Below are positions 9,577-18,073 of a DNA stretch of 64,000 nt, piece after piece. The translations under genes and the position numbers were made by a program. The DNA is from Spirochaeta africana DSM 8902 (GTDB lineage: Bacteria > Spirochaetota > Spirochaetia > DSM-27196 > DSM-8902), in NCBI RefSeq assembly GCF_000242595.2, contig NC_017098.1, positions 2,232,001-2,296,000 of the forward strand, in the 5' to 3' direction. Position 1 is the first letter of the stretch. Each line of letters begins with the position of its first letter. Under the pieces are notes generated by a model that searched no databases, was not told where the DNA came from, and saw nothing but the letters and a program-made list of their open reading frames with translations.

Positions 9577-9607
9577 GTACTCCCCTCCCTAAGGTATACA
9601 TCCCGGA

Positions 9608-10276
9608 TCAGCGGCCGGAGCCGTCGATCCGGCTGAACAACCATTCCCCCAGTTCAGTATAGTCGGAAAACGTCACATCAGCGATGGAATCTTTTCGCGG
9701 CTTGCGGCACAGGTGGGCTGCCCACATCCCCGCATTCTTGGATCCGATCACATCATACGAATAGGAATTGCCGACATACAGCACATGTTCCGGCTGCACC
9801 CCCAGTTCGGTACAGACGGCCCGGAACGGTGCCGGATGGGGTTTCAGATAGCCAACGTCTTCGGAGGACAGCTTGCAGGCCCAGCCGTCAGGCAGGCCGA
9901 CGATATCCATCTTGCGCTTGACCGGAAAATCCGACAGCAGTCCGCGCGGGATACCGGCATCGTCAAGCTGCTGCAGAAATCGGCGCAAGCCCTTGACCAG
10001 GGTAATCCCGTGCAGCAGGTCTTCCCAGGTATGTACCTTGTCCGAGATCATCTGACGGGCGGAATCCCTGGGCACCCCGAGGGCCTCCCCCAGCAGGGCT
10101 GCCTGCATGTCATGATAATCCTCTACAATCGTAATGCTGCGGATCTGCTTGCGAATTCTGGAGAAACGACGGACAAAGCCCGCATTTTTCAGGCCGTACC
10201 ACAGGCTGCGACGATACATTGCCGAATTCGGGTACAAGGTACCGTCGACATCAAAAACTACTGCATGAATCTCCAT
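9608..10276 (-). CDS. HAD-superfamily hydrolase (phosphatase)
   Basis: The 222-residue protein starts at the ATG at 10276, after an AGGGG site. The longer frame back to 10387 would run into the TonB gene and lacks family similarity. The four HAD motifs are visible: motif I FDVDGTLY at about 8-15, motif II LLSDF, motif III Lys in LKPHP, and motif IV VGNSYSYDVIG. These proteins hydrolyse small phosphate esters through an aspartyl-phosphate, but the substrate cannot be read from sequence. The stop of the upstream TonB-like gene is 7 bases away, so it is probably the last gene of that operon. Confidence 0.8.
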   Translation of the reverse strand: MEIHAVVFDVDGTLYPNSAMYRRSLWYGLKNAGFVRRFSRIRKQIRSITIVEDYHDMQAALLGEALGVPRDSARQMISDKVHTWEDLLHGITLVKGLRRFLQQLDDAGIPRGLLSDFPVKRKMDIVGLPDGWACKLSSEDVGYLKPHPAPFRAVCTELGVQPEHVLYVGNSYSYDVIGSKNAGMWAAHLCRKPRKDSIADVTFSDYTELGEWLFSRIDGSGR

Positions 10277-10283
10277 GAATCCC

Positions 10284-11282
10284 CTACTGTACTCTGCGAA
10301 TGGTGTATGTAATCTCGCCGCGCGCATTGCGTGAGCCGGGGGCCGGTGTAAACTGCCATCCCTGCACCGCCGAGCGGATGCGAGCATCTATCTCATTATT
10401 ACCTGAAGATTTCTCGAATTGCAAGTCGACCACCCTTCCCTGGGGATCGACCACAAAGGAAACCATCGCGGTGAGTACCGGTGGATCGGCTGATCGCAGC
10501 AGGGTGTTGCTGAGCATCGGATCGCTGCCGCCAATCCGCACCCGGTTCCCGGCCAGTCGCGGCAGATCGCCGCTGGCCTGCCCGTCGGTCTGTGGATCGG
10601 CGGTCTGGGAGATATCGATAGCCCGCACCTGCTGATCAGGACCGGTCAGCCGGGACAGGATCCGGTCGATCTCCTGCAGCCGCTGGTCCGACAAGCCCTC
10701 CTGAACCGTCGGCTCGGCATCCGCTTGCGGGGCCGGTCGCGGGGCGAGATCAGGCTGACTGTCGAGCCACTCCTGCAGCTCCAGCAGATTCTCCCGACGC
10801 AGGGCAATCTCGGCATCGGTCGGCCCTTCCGGCGGCCCGACCGCTGACGGTTGAACCGGCTCTGGCGGGGCAGTTGTATCCGGTGCAGTACGCAGGGCGG
10901 CATCCGGGATCTCCTGCTGAAACCGGAACTCCAGCTGCTCCTCGGGCGGAGACGGCCGGGCTTCGCGCGCCGGGGGTGGCGGCTGCGACGGGGCAGGCGG
11001 CGCGGGTTCTGCTGGCTGGGCCGGTTCATCCGGTGGCTGCGGTGCCGGTTCGGCGGGCGCCGGTTCGGCTGGCTGCTCCGGAGCCGTCTCGGCAACCGTT
11101 TCCGCTGGCTCTACCGGATCAAAATCGGCCAGCTCGATAAACACAATCCCGGCATACTCCGGTGTGATCGGGCGCTGAATCGCCAGAAGCTGCAAAACCA
11201 CCGCCAGCACAATGTGCAGCAGCAGCGCAAGCCCGACACCCTGCAGAATTCTTTGGCGTGTAGTCTGATACACCGTCTGCAC
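10284..11282 (-). CDS. TonB-like energy transducer
   Basis: The protein has 332 residues from a GTG start two bases after the exbD stop. An N-terminal membrane helix lies at about 14-34. A long Pro/Ala/Glu-rich spacer at about 60-130 suits a periplasm-spanning arm. A C-terminal TonB-type domain at about 250-332 has the family pattern of VSFVVDPQGRVVDLQFEKSS, then IRSAVQGWQFTP and YTIRRVQ. TonB couples the proton-driven ExbB/ExbD motor to outer-membrane proteins. Its place directly after exbB and exbD supports the call. TolA is an alternative, but the C-terminal domain reads as TonB. Confidence 0.85.
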   Translation of the reverse strand: MQTVYQTTRQRILQGVGLALLLHIVLAVVLQLLAIQRPITPEYAGIVFIELADFDPVEPAETVAETAPEQPAEPAPAEPAPQPPDEPAQPAEPAPPAPSQPPPPAREARPSPPEEQLEFRFQQEIPDAALRTAPDTTAPPEPVQPSAVGPPEGPTDAEIALRRENLLELQEWLDSQPDLAPRPAPQADAEPTVQEGLSDQRLQEIDRILSRLTGPDQQVRAIDISQTADPQTDGQASGDLPRLAGNRVRIGGSDPMLSNTLLRSADPPVLTAMVSFVVDPQGRVVDLQFEKSSGNNEIDARIRSAVQGWQFTPAPGSRNARGEITYTIRRVQ

Positions 11283-11284
11283 GT

Positions 11285-11695
11285 TTATTGTGCCTCCCGG
11301 GTACGCAGGCTCACCCCGCGAAAATTATTGCGACGAAGGACATCAAGCACCTGTACGATACTCTCGTAACTGGTTTCACGATCCCCTTCTACCACAATCC
11401 CGCGCGGCTCACCTTCCGGCCATGCCTGATCCAGGCGTGCGAAATGCTCCTGCAGCCCCTCAAGGCTGTACTGGTCGCGGTTGACATAGTATTCCCCCGG
11501 TCCGACAACCGTAACCACGGTAGGGGTGGTTACGATGCTTTCGGCACTGCCGGACTCCGGCAGATTCAGGGCAATCCCGGGGGTCATGACAAAGGTGCTC
11601 GAAACCATAAAAAACACCACCAGCTGAAATACCACATCGATCATGGGCACCAGGTCAACATTGGCATTCGGCTGGAGTCGACGACGAAACTGCAT
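11285..11695 (-). CDS. exbD: ExbD/TolR-type biopolymer transport protein
   Basis: The 136-residue protein has a single transmembrane helix at about 15-37. That helix carries the conserved Asp of the proton path (VPMIDVVFQL) and is followed by the usual LNLPES segment and a periplasmic domain. ExbD sits inside the ExbB pentamer and works as part of the proton-driven motor. Its ATG overlaps the exbB stop (TGATG), and the TonB-like gene starts two bases after its stop. ExbD and TolR cannot be separated by sequence alone; the TonB neighbour favours ExbD. Confidence 0.9.
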   Translation of the reverse strand: MQFRRRLQPNANVDLVPMIDVVFQLVVFFMVSSTFVMTPGIALNLPESGSAESIVTTPTVVTVVGPGEYYVNRDQYSLEGLQEHFARLDQAWPEGEPRGIVVEGDRETSYESIVQVLDVLRRNNFRGVSLRTREAQ

Positions 11696-12303
11696 CAGCC
11701 TCTCCCCTTCAGTACCATCACCAGCTCACTGACCCGATTCTCCAACCGGATGATCGAGTGGTTTACCTTGCTTACCAGATAATTGTAGAAGATAATTGCC
11801 GGAATCGATACGATGATACCAGCAGCGGTTGTTACCAGTGCCTCGGCAATACCGCGGGCCAGCAGCGCCGGGTCACCACCCATCCCGAATTCCCCCAGAA
11901 CACCAAAAGCTGCAATGTTGCCGGTAACCGTACCCAGCAACCCGAGTAGCGGGGTTATATGCGCAATAGTGCCCAGAAAGGACAGCGGCCCCTCCATCCG
12001 CGGGATCTCCATGTTGGCGGCATCGGTGATAGCACCCTTGATCACCTCGGAATTATACCCGCGGTACTCTATACCTACCTTCATCAGGTTGGTAATCGGG
12101 GTGGGATTCTGCTCGCAGATGCTCATCGCCTCTTCGTAATGCCCCTTCTCCAGGCTGTTCTTGAGGCGCGTCAGCAGCTTTTCCTCATCTGCACGAATCC
12201 GGGAAAAGTACAGCAGGCGTTCGATAATGATTGCTGCCGCAACCAGCGACAGCATTGCAATCAGGATCAGTATGATCCCTCCCTGTTCGACTAAAACCAT
12301 CAT
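11695..12303 (-). CDS. exbB: ExbB/TolQ/MotA-type proton channel protein
   Basis: The 202-residue protein has three membrane helices, at about 8-28, 105-130 and 150-175. The signature of the family is clear: a Gly-rich second helix (TPLLGLLGTVTG) and a third helix region with GIAEALVTTAAGI. It forms the channel ring that uses proton flow to drive the TonB-like protein. Start choice is between two adjacent ATGs (12303 and 12300), preceded by GAGGAC. It lies 25 bases after the beta-barrel gene. Confidence 0.9.
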   Translation of the reverse strand: MMVLVEQGGIILILIAMLSLVAAAIIIERLLYFSRIRADEEKLLTRLKNSLEKGHYEEAMSICEQNPTPITNLMKVGIEYRGYNSEVIKGAITDAANMEIPRMEGPLSFLGTIAHITPLLGLLGTVTGNIAAFGVLGEFGMGGDPALLARGIAEALVTTAAGIIVSIPAIIFYNYLVSKVNHSIIRLENRVSELVMVLKGRG

Positions 12304-12328
12304 AGCAAGTCCTCACTTATGCCCAGAA

Positions 12329-14032
12329 TTATAGGGTAATCTCGGCGCTCAGCGTAAACCGGATTCCCGGTTCGATGAACGGGCTGAACCCCGGGGTTCC
12401 ATTGTCGGAACTGACATCAAACTGATAGCGGTCACCATCGATAAGCGGCGCCAGCAGATCACGGATCGCTGCACGCAGCACAATCCCGTCGGTAACCTGC
12501 ACGTAGGAGTGCAGATCCAGATACGGCAGGGAAGCGACCGAATATACCGGAGCCTCCAGGTCGGCCCCACCGCCATACATCCCGTTTTCGCTGCCAAGGG
12601 TGATCCCCAGCTGTCCGAGATGTTGCGGTACTACCGGATTGCCCCTGGTGGAGAACAACGGCAGCGCCCCGCGGTAGCCGGCCTGCAGCCGGGCAAACCC
12701 GCTGAGCTGATATTGCAGCTGCAGGTGCGTCTGCAGCTCCACCCCGTCATAGGTGTCCCAGGAGAAACCGATCTGCGGGAAGGCGTCCGGATCATCACCA
12801 TCGGGAACAACATCGAAAAGGTACGCCCCGGGCAGAACCCGATCCTGAAACTCGATGATGTAGTCCACCCCGCCCTGCAGGCGCAGATTCTGCTCCACAA
12901 AGTCGGCCTGCATGCGCCCGCCGGCGAACCATTCCATAGCCGGATCGGGGCTGCGCCCCGCAGGCAGGCGCAGCAGCGGGATGTCACGCCACAGATCATG
13001 CAGCAGGGTGCGCTGTGCACGCCGGCCAAACGATCCCTGAAACTCTACCCAGTCACTGCTGCGGTAGTTGACACCGAGTGTAAAGGGATACTCAAAACGG
13101 TCACCTACCAGCCACAAGGCACCGGCGTTCCCGTAGAGATCGACCCGGCTCGAGGGCTGTGCATCGAAGCTGACGGTTATGGCACCGTCGTGCAGGATAT
13201 CAATCGAGTCCATCCCGCCGGCACCGAGAGCCTGCAACCCGTACTCCGCACCAAGACTCAGGGTAAAAGCCGGCAGCTCGACTGCTACTCGTGCCCCTGC
13301 CTGGAGATAGTCTTCGTCGTCAGATTCCGGAACCTCCTCGGTCTCGGACACCGACAAGCGTCGTGAGGCGCTGCCGGCATGCAGCGAGCCGTACACCCCG
13401 ATCAGTTCGTCCGGCCTCAGCTCGACCTCGCCATGCCCCGACAGGAAACGCAGGATCGTGGAGTAATAGGAATCCGATGTCTGCTGCAGCCCTTCCTGCC
13501 ACTCGGTAAAGCCCGCACCGGTCTCGAACTGGACCGGACCGGCAGTGGAGCCGAGCCAGCCGTCAAGTCGCTGTTCGGAGCGAAAAAAACCGGTGCCGGG
13601 AGATTTACCACCGTACCCGTCCACCCCCTGATGGGAAAAGGTCAGGCGAAAACGCGGGTCCTGTCCCAGCTTGAACACCCCGAGCTGCCCCTCGATCAGA
13701 TTGCGAGAACCGGCGGTGATGCTGCCGGTACTGAACACGGATGTCTCGACCGGATCCAGATCATCGGTAATATCCGGCAGCAGCAGTCGCGGCTGCACCT
13801 CCATCTCCTGCACCGACGGGAGGGGTATTACAAGCTCCGGCAGCACCAGCTGAGCCGCCCCTGGCAGCACTGCCTCCACACGCTCGAAGGGTATACCATC
13901 AACCCGCAACAGGGCGGTTGGCAAGACTATTTCAGGCTCTTCGGGGGCATCGCTCTGTCCGGCTGCGTACAATGGCAACAGGAGAAGCGCTATAATCATG
14001 AATCGCGACGGGGTAAACCTGGTCATCTCCAT
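12329..14032 (-). CDS. Putative outer-membrane beta-barrel protein
   Basis: The protein has 567 residues. The ATG at 14032 overlaps the TPR gene stop (TGATG) and has GGAGG just upstream; an ATG at 14026 is also possible. A signal peptide covers about 1-25 (LLLLPLYAAGQ). After an acidic and Pro-rich stretch come many short alternating polar/hydrophobic segments ending in aromatic residues, with Gly-rich turns (such as FTLSLGAEYGL). The C-terminus reads FTLSAEITL. This is the texture of a transmembrane beta-barrel. I see no plug domain or TonB box, so it is not an ordinary TonB-dependent receptor. Its position between a TPR protein and exbB suggests it is the outer-membrane partner of this motor. 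Confidence 0.6.
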   Translation of the reverse strand: MEMTRFTPSRFMIIALLLLPLYAAGQSDAPEEPEIVLPTALLRVDGIPFERVEAVLPGAAQLVLPELVIPLPSVQEMEVQPRLLLPDITDDLDPVETSVFSTGSITAGSRNLIEGQLGVFKLGQDPRFRLTFSHQGVDGYGGKSPGTGFFRSEQRLDGWLGSTAGPVQFETGAGFTEWQEGLQQTSDSYYSTILRFLSGHGEVELRPDELIGVYGSLHAGSASRRLSVSETEEVPESDDEDYLQAGARVAVELPAFTLSLGAEYGLQALGAGGMDSIDILHDGAITVSFDAQPSSRVDLYGNAGALWLVGDRFEYPFTLGVNYRSSDWVEFQGSFGRRAQRTLLHDLWRDIPLLRLPAGRSPDPAMEWFAGGRMQADFVEQNLRLQGGVDYIIEFQDRVLPGAYLFDVVPDGDDPDAFPQIGFSWDTYDGVELQTHLQLQYQLSGFARLQAGYRGALPLFSTRGNPVVPQHLGQLGITLGSENGMYGGGADLEAPVYSVASLPYLDLHSYVQVTDGIVLRAAIRDLLAPLIDGDRYQFDVSSDNGTPGFSPFIEPGIRFTLSAEITL

Positions 14033-16944
14033 CAATCCTCCAGGAGGCGTTCAGCTGCCTCGCTCCATTGCGTCTGCGGAAAACTGTCCTGAATGCGCTG
14101 CACCAGCTGCTCGGCCTCGCGAGGCCGGGAGTCACGAATCAGAGCCTCGGCTCCCCGGTACAGGCTGCGCGCCAGCAGATCACGATCCGCTGCTACAGTC
14201 GCTGCCGCATCAAGAAAGGCGTCGGCAGCCCGTGCGGGGCGGTCGGTACGCATAAAGTACTCACCCAGCAGAAAATGGGCCTCCGCAGCCTGATCGGGGG
14301 CATCATCATCGCGGGTTGCAACCTGCTGCAGCTGAGGAACTACCCGCTCAGCCTCACTGTCCAGCGTGAACGCCTCCAGCAGTACGGTGCGCCCCAGCTC
14401 AAGAATTGCCTCCCGGCCTGCCCGGGTAGCTGCACCCTCATTCTGCTCGATCTGAACCCGCAGTTCTGCCTCACGTTCGGACACACCGCTAACCTGCAGC
14501 ACCAGTTCGTCGGCAATCCGGTCGGCACCCGCAGCAGCTGCCTGCTGCGGATAGCGGGCTCGCGCCTCGGACACCAGGTTCAGTGCAGTACGATGCTCAC
14601 CGCGCTGTCGATAGATACGAGCGGCGTTCATCATTGCATCAAACCGGTGGGGACTGTCACGATGCTCTTCCACCAGCCGATTCCACAGCAGCAGTGCCCC
14701 GGAGGGCTCGCCAAGCTGCTCGGCGATCTCGCCGCCAATAAACAGCGCGTCATCGATACGATCACCAGCAGGGTACGAGGTGCGATACTCGAACAGCAGC
14801 TCCTGGACAACACGCAGATTATCACGTTCCAGCTGTACCTGGGCCCGGCGATACAGTGCCTCCTGCCCCAGATAACTGTCGGGATAGCGATTGGTAACTT
14901 CGGCAAACGCCTCAAGTGCGGACTCGACCCGATCGGCACGCAGCAGCGCCTCGGCAAAGCCGAACCGGGCCTCCCGGGCCCGGGACGAGTCCGGAAAGTC
15001 CAGAAAGACACCGCGATAGCTGCTGATCGCCTGCTGATACTCACCCAGCTCGATCTGGGTCTGAGCCAGCAGATATCCTGCATCGGCGGCCAGCGCGGGC
15101 TCGGGGTCGAATGCCGATATCCGCTGCAGCAGTGACTGGGCGGTCGCATACTCCCCGTCTGCAAAAGCACTCCAGCCGGCCAGATAAACCGCCCGGGGGG
15201 TAATGCCCGCCGCAGGATACTCATCCGGGATCCGGCTGAACAGCCGAAGCGAATCACGATAGTTACCCTGCTGATAGTACGACCAGGCATGGTAGAAAAG
15301 ATTATATGGATGCAGCGCTGCCACATCCTCGCCTAAACCAAGCGCTTCTGAGGTGGCAAGCTGTGACACCGGCGCGAAGAACTCTACGGCGGTGCGAAAG
15401 TCAGCCGCGGTTACCGCGGAAAGCCCGCGCAGGTAGAACAACTTTGCCCGTTCCTGAGGATATGCCTCGCCCAGTCCGGGAAGCTGCTCCAGCAAGGTCT
15501 CTACCTCCCGATCCACCGCTGCATAGCGTTCCTGTTCAAACAGCACTGTCACATACTCTACTACTGCCGGTATATCGTCGGGACGCAACGCCAGATAATC
15601 CCGGAAGCTCTCGATAGCAGCCGAGCCGTTCCCGGTCTGCCGATGAATCTGTGCCTCAAGGCGCAGCAGGTCTTCCTGGATCCCGCTGGTCAGTCCACGG
15701 GCATGCAGATCACGTACTATTCGCAGGGCATCATCGTAGTCTTCGAGTTGAACCAGTACAAAGGCATGAAGGTAGGAGGCCTGAGGAAACAGCTCGGACC
15801 GCGAGTGCAGGCGCCGGAACGTCGCCGTGTTTTCCCGTGCCTCCTGCCACAGCCCCTGTTTTGCCTGCAAGGTGGACAACCGGAACAGCCCGACCGCCCC
15901 GGACTCACGCTCGACGAACTCGGAAAGCACCCGTATACCCTGCTCGTAATCACCACGAATCTCGGCTATCTCGGCAAGGTACAGCGGCACGATCTCGGAG
16001 ACCTCGTGCACACCGCGAAGATCCCACACCCGCCGCAGATACAGCTCGGCCAGCCGGTACTCCTGATTCTGAAAACTGCTCAGCCCGACGCGGGTCCAGA
16101 AGTCCTTCAGGACCTCACTGCGCCCGGCAAGCACCTGCTCGGCACGACGTATAACTGCAGCGACATCCTCCTGACTGCCAATTTCCTGCATGATCAGGAA
16201 CAATCGTTGAAACGCAACCGTTGCAATCTCCAGCCGGCTTTCGGTCAAGGTTTCAAACAGCTCTCGAGCCAGCTCGAACTCATCCAGGAAAAACAGTGCC
16301 TCGGCCTGAAACAGCCTGACCTGGTCGGCCCACTGAGCCGGCAGGGAATCAATTGAAAGCTGTTCGGCAATCTCCAGGATCTGCTGATACTCCTGCTGAC
16401 CATGCAGCAGCGAGACATATAACGCACCGGCAAATCCCCGTACCGATTCGCCCGGGGCGTTCAACAGGTCACGCAGAATCTCACGGGCCTCCTCGGCATC
16501 GCCCAGCGCAATCCGGCTGCGTGCAAGGTAGAGCCGGGCTTCATTCTGTACAGCCTGGTCGCGTACCTGTACAGCAGAAAGGTTATCCGCCGCACGTGAG
16601 TACTGCCCAAGCTGAAACTGGGAGACACCGAGATAGAACGGTACATACGGCAAAAAACGGGTTGATCGATAGCGAGTCTGCACCCTGGCAAACAGATCAG
16701 CGGATTCCTGATAGCGACCAAGCTGGTACAGGGTAACAGCCCGCCGGAACTGGACATCGGGTACGAGTTCACTGGTCGGGTGTTCCCGAAGGAACTGCTC
16801 GTAACGCTCAAGAGCTACGGCGTAGTCCCCGGTGCGAAACCGCTGCTCGGCAGATTGATACAGGAATCTGTCACCGGTCTGGCCGAATACCGGTATTTCC
16901 GCGATGAGCAGCAGCAATCCGCACATCGCCAATGTTCGTTTCAT
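14032..16944 (-). CDS. Large exported TPR-repeat protein
   Basis: The protein has 970 residues from the ATG at 16944, which begins a clean signal peptide (MKRTLAMCGLLLLIAEIPVFG). The frame can be extended upstream to a TTG at 16980 without support. Almost the whole mature protein is a run of TPR-like helical pairs rich in Tyr, Ala, Leu and Arg (for example YRTGDYAVALERYEQFL and YPDSYLGQEALYRRA), giving perhaps 20 or more repeats. It resembles the periplasmic YbgF/CpoB and BamD-type TPR proteins but is much longer. No ribosome site is obvious. It is the first gene of the run TPR, beta-barrel, exbB, exbD, tonB, HAD, and is probably a periplasmic scaffold of that complex. Confidence 0.75.
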   Translation of the reverse strand: MKRTLAMCGLLLLIAEIPVFGQTGDRFLYQSAEQRFRTGDYAVALERYEQFLREHPTSELVPDVQFRRAVTLYQLGRYQESADLFARVQTRYRSTRFLPYVPFYLGVSQFQLGQYSRAADNLSAVQVRDQAVQNEARLYLARSRIALGDAEEAREILRDLLNAPGESVRGFAGALYVSLLHGQQEYQQILEIAEQLSIDSLPAQWADQVRLFQAEALFFLDEFELARELFETLTESRLEIATVAFQRLFLIMQEIGSQEDVAAVIRRAEQVLAGRSEVLKDFWTRVGLSSFQNQEYRLAELYLRRVWDLRGVHEVSEIVPLYLAEIAEIRGDYEQGIRVLSEFVERESGAVGLFRLSTLQAKQGLWQEARENTATFRRLHSRSELFPQASYLHAFVLVQLEDYDDALRIVRDLHARGLTSGIQEDLLRLEAQIHRQTGNGSAAIESFRDYLALRPDDIPAVVEYVTVLFEQERYAAVDREVETLLEQLPGLGEAYPQERAKLFYLRGLSAVTAADFRTAVEFFAPVSQLATSEALGLGEDVAALHPYNLFYHAWSYYQQGNYRDSLRLFSRIPDEYPAAGITPRAVYLAGWSAFADGEYATAQSLLQRISAFDPEPALAADAGYLLAQTQIELGEYQQAISSYRGVFLDFPDSSRAREARFGFAEALLRADRVESALEAFAEVTNRYPDSYLGQEALYRRAQVQLERDNLRVVQELLFEYRTSYPAGDRIDDALFIGGEIAEQLGEPSGALLLWNRLVEEHRDSPHRFDAMMNAARIYRQRGEHRTALNLVSEARARYPQQAAAAGADRIADELVLQVSGVSEREAELRVQIEQNEGAATRAGREAILELGRTVLLEAFTLDSEAERVVPQLQQVATRDDDAPDQAAEAHFLLGEYFMRTDRPARAADAFLDAAATVAADRDLLARSLYRGAEALIRDSRPREAEQLVQRIQDSFPQTQWSEAAERLLED

Positions 16945-16992
16945 GCAGTATAAGGTACACCAAGGCGGGAAATAATTCAAAGGGTTATTTAC

Positions 16993-17069
16993 TGACGCCA
17001 GTTTTGTTGTTCGGGGCCGCAGCGGCCTCCTGTCGCCGTCTCAGTGGGCAAACAACAAAACTGGCGTCA
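16993..17069. repeat. Perfect 19-bp inverted repeat with 39-base spacer
   Basis: The arms at 16993-17011 (tgacgccagttttgttgtt) and 17051-17069 are exact reverse complements. The spacer holds a smaller GC hairpin (ggccg / cggcc). No T-run follows on either strand, so it is not a standard intrinsic terminator. It lies between the stop of the secreted protein gene (17099) and the start of the TPR gene (16944). It may be a leader structure or operator of the TPR-TonB operon, or a remnant of a small mobile repeat. Confidence 0.8.
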
Positions 17070-17098
17070 CCAGTATGTACCCGAGGGACTCTCGGCTC

Positions 17099-18073
17099 TC
17101 AATCGTCATCGCGCAGGTTCCCGATCGAAAGACTATCCGGACGCCGTACAGATAAAGCAAAATACGCCTCGGGAAACTGCGCTACCAGGCTGTGAACCGA
17201 AATCTGCTGCTGCCCGGCAAATGCAGTCATGCGGAATCGGCCGGATTCGGTAATATAGGGAAAGATCACTATCTCATCGGTTTCCGGGTTATCGGTGTGA
17301 AACCTCGATGGATACACGACACCGGACACCACCCTTCCCGGCTCCTGCTGATACTCATGGAACAGGCGACTCCTTAATCGGTCAAGCGGAATCATTTCTG
17401 TCGGCTCGGGTGCGAGAAAAACATCCGCCAGTTTGCCGGTAGCCTGGAACCTGCGGGCTGTTTCCTGCAGCTGCTCACTCCAGCTCAATGCGTCCTGCGC
17501 CCGAAACCTGTCCCAGTCGACAACATTCCTGGTCAAGGCGGCTACCAGATCAAACGGCTCAACAAGAACCCGGTTGAACTGTAGCGGGACACGCACCGAT
17601 CGATGCACGGTATCACCGGCTATTACCACATCCATACGGCTGCCGCGAACTGGATCAGGGAATATCCGCACAAAGAACTCGGAATCCGATAGCAGAAAGA
17701 TCTTGACCTGCTCGAACACCCCGCTGTCGCGATTGCGTTTGATGACATAACTGCCGGCACCATCGATGGGAAACTCACCCCGGTGTTCAACGAGAAACAG
17801 CTGATATACACCGTCGCCCTCGGTGAGCACCCGATACTTTATCCGGTGTCCATGGTACCGGGACAGATGGATTTCATCCGGGCGCCCGATAACCTCGCGA
17901 AGCGGTGCCTGGAGAGCCCGCGCATAGCCGGCCCGGACAACAGCGCTGTCCGGAAAATGAAAATCCGATGGCCGTGGCTGAAAAACTGTCTGAGCTCCGG
18001 CAACAGCAGTGGCCGCTGAGAAAACCAGCAGCACCAGTGCGGCTCGGCTATGTTTCAATATAGACTGATACAT
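17099..18073 (-). CDS. Secreted protein of unknown function
   Basis: The protein has 324 residues from the ATG at 18073; the longer frame upstream only shadows the MerR gene. A signal peptide spans about 1-28 (ALVLLVFSAATAVAGAQT). The mature part is a mixed alpha/beta sequence with Arg-rich strands (YHGHRIKYRVL, VIKRNRDSGVFEQ). I recognise no family. The start lies 26 bases inside the 3' end of the MerR-type gene and no clear ribosome site is seen, so translation is probably coupled. The shared transcription suggests the regulator and this envelope protein belong together. Confidence 0.65.
   Translation of the reverse strand: MYQSILKHSRAALVLLVFSAATAVAGAQTVFQPRPSDFHFPDSAVVRAGYARALQAPLREVIGRPDEIHLSRYHGHRIKYRVLTEGDGVYQLFLVEHRGEFPIDGAGSYVIKRNRDSGVFEQVKIFLLSDSEFFVRIFPDPVRGSRMDVVIAGDTVHRSVRVPLQFNRVLVEPFDLVAALTRNVVDWDRFRAQDALSWSEQLQETARRFQATGKLADVFLAPEPTEMIPLDRLRSRLFHEYQQEPGRVVSGVVYPSRFHTDNPETDEIVIFPYITESGRFRMTAFAGQQQISVHSLVAQFPEAYFALSVRRPDSLSIGNLRDDD

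Noticed and set aside
10277-10387. N-terminal extension of the HAD hydrolase
   Set aside because: It overlaps the TonB C-terminal domain, and the motif I position fits the ATG at 10276.
12329-14032. TonB-dependent receptor
   Set aside because: A barrel-like sequence but no plug domain, TonB box or C-terminal aromatic typical of receptors.
16993-17069. Integron attC site
   Set aside because: The arms are perfect and lack the RYYYAAC / GTTRRRY ends in the right order; no integrase or cassette is nearby.
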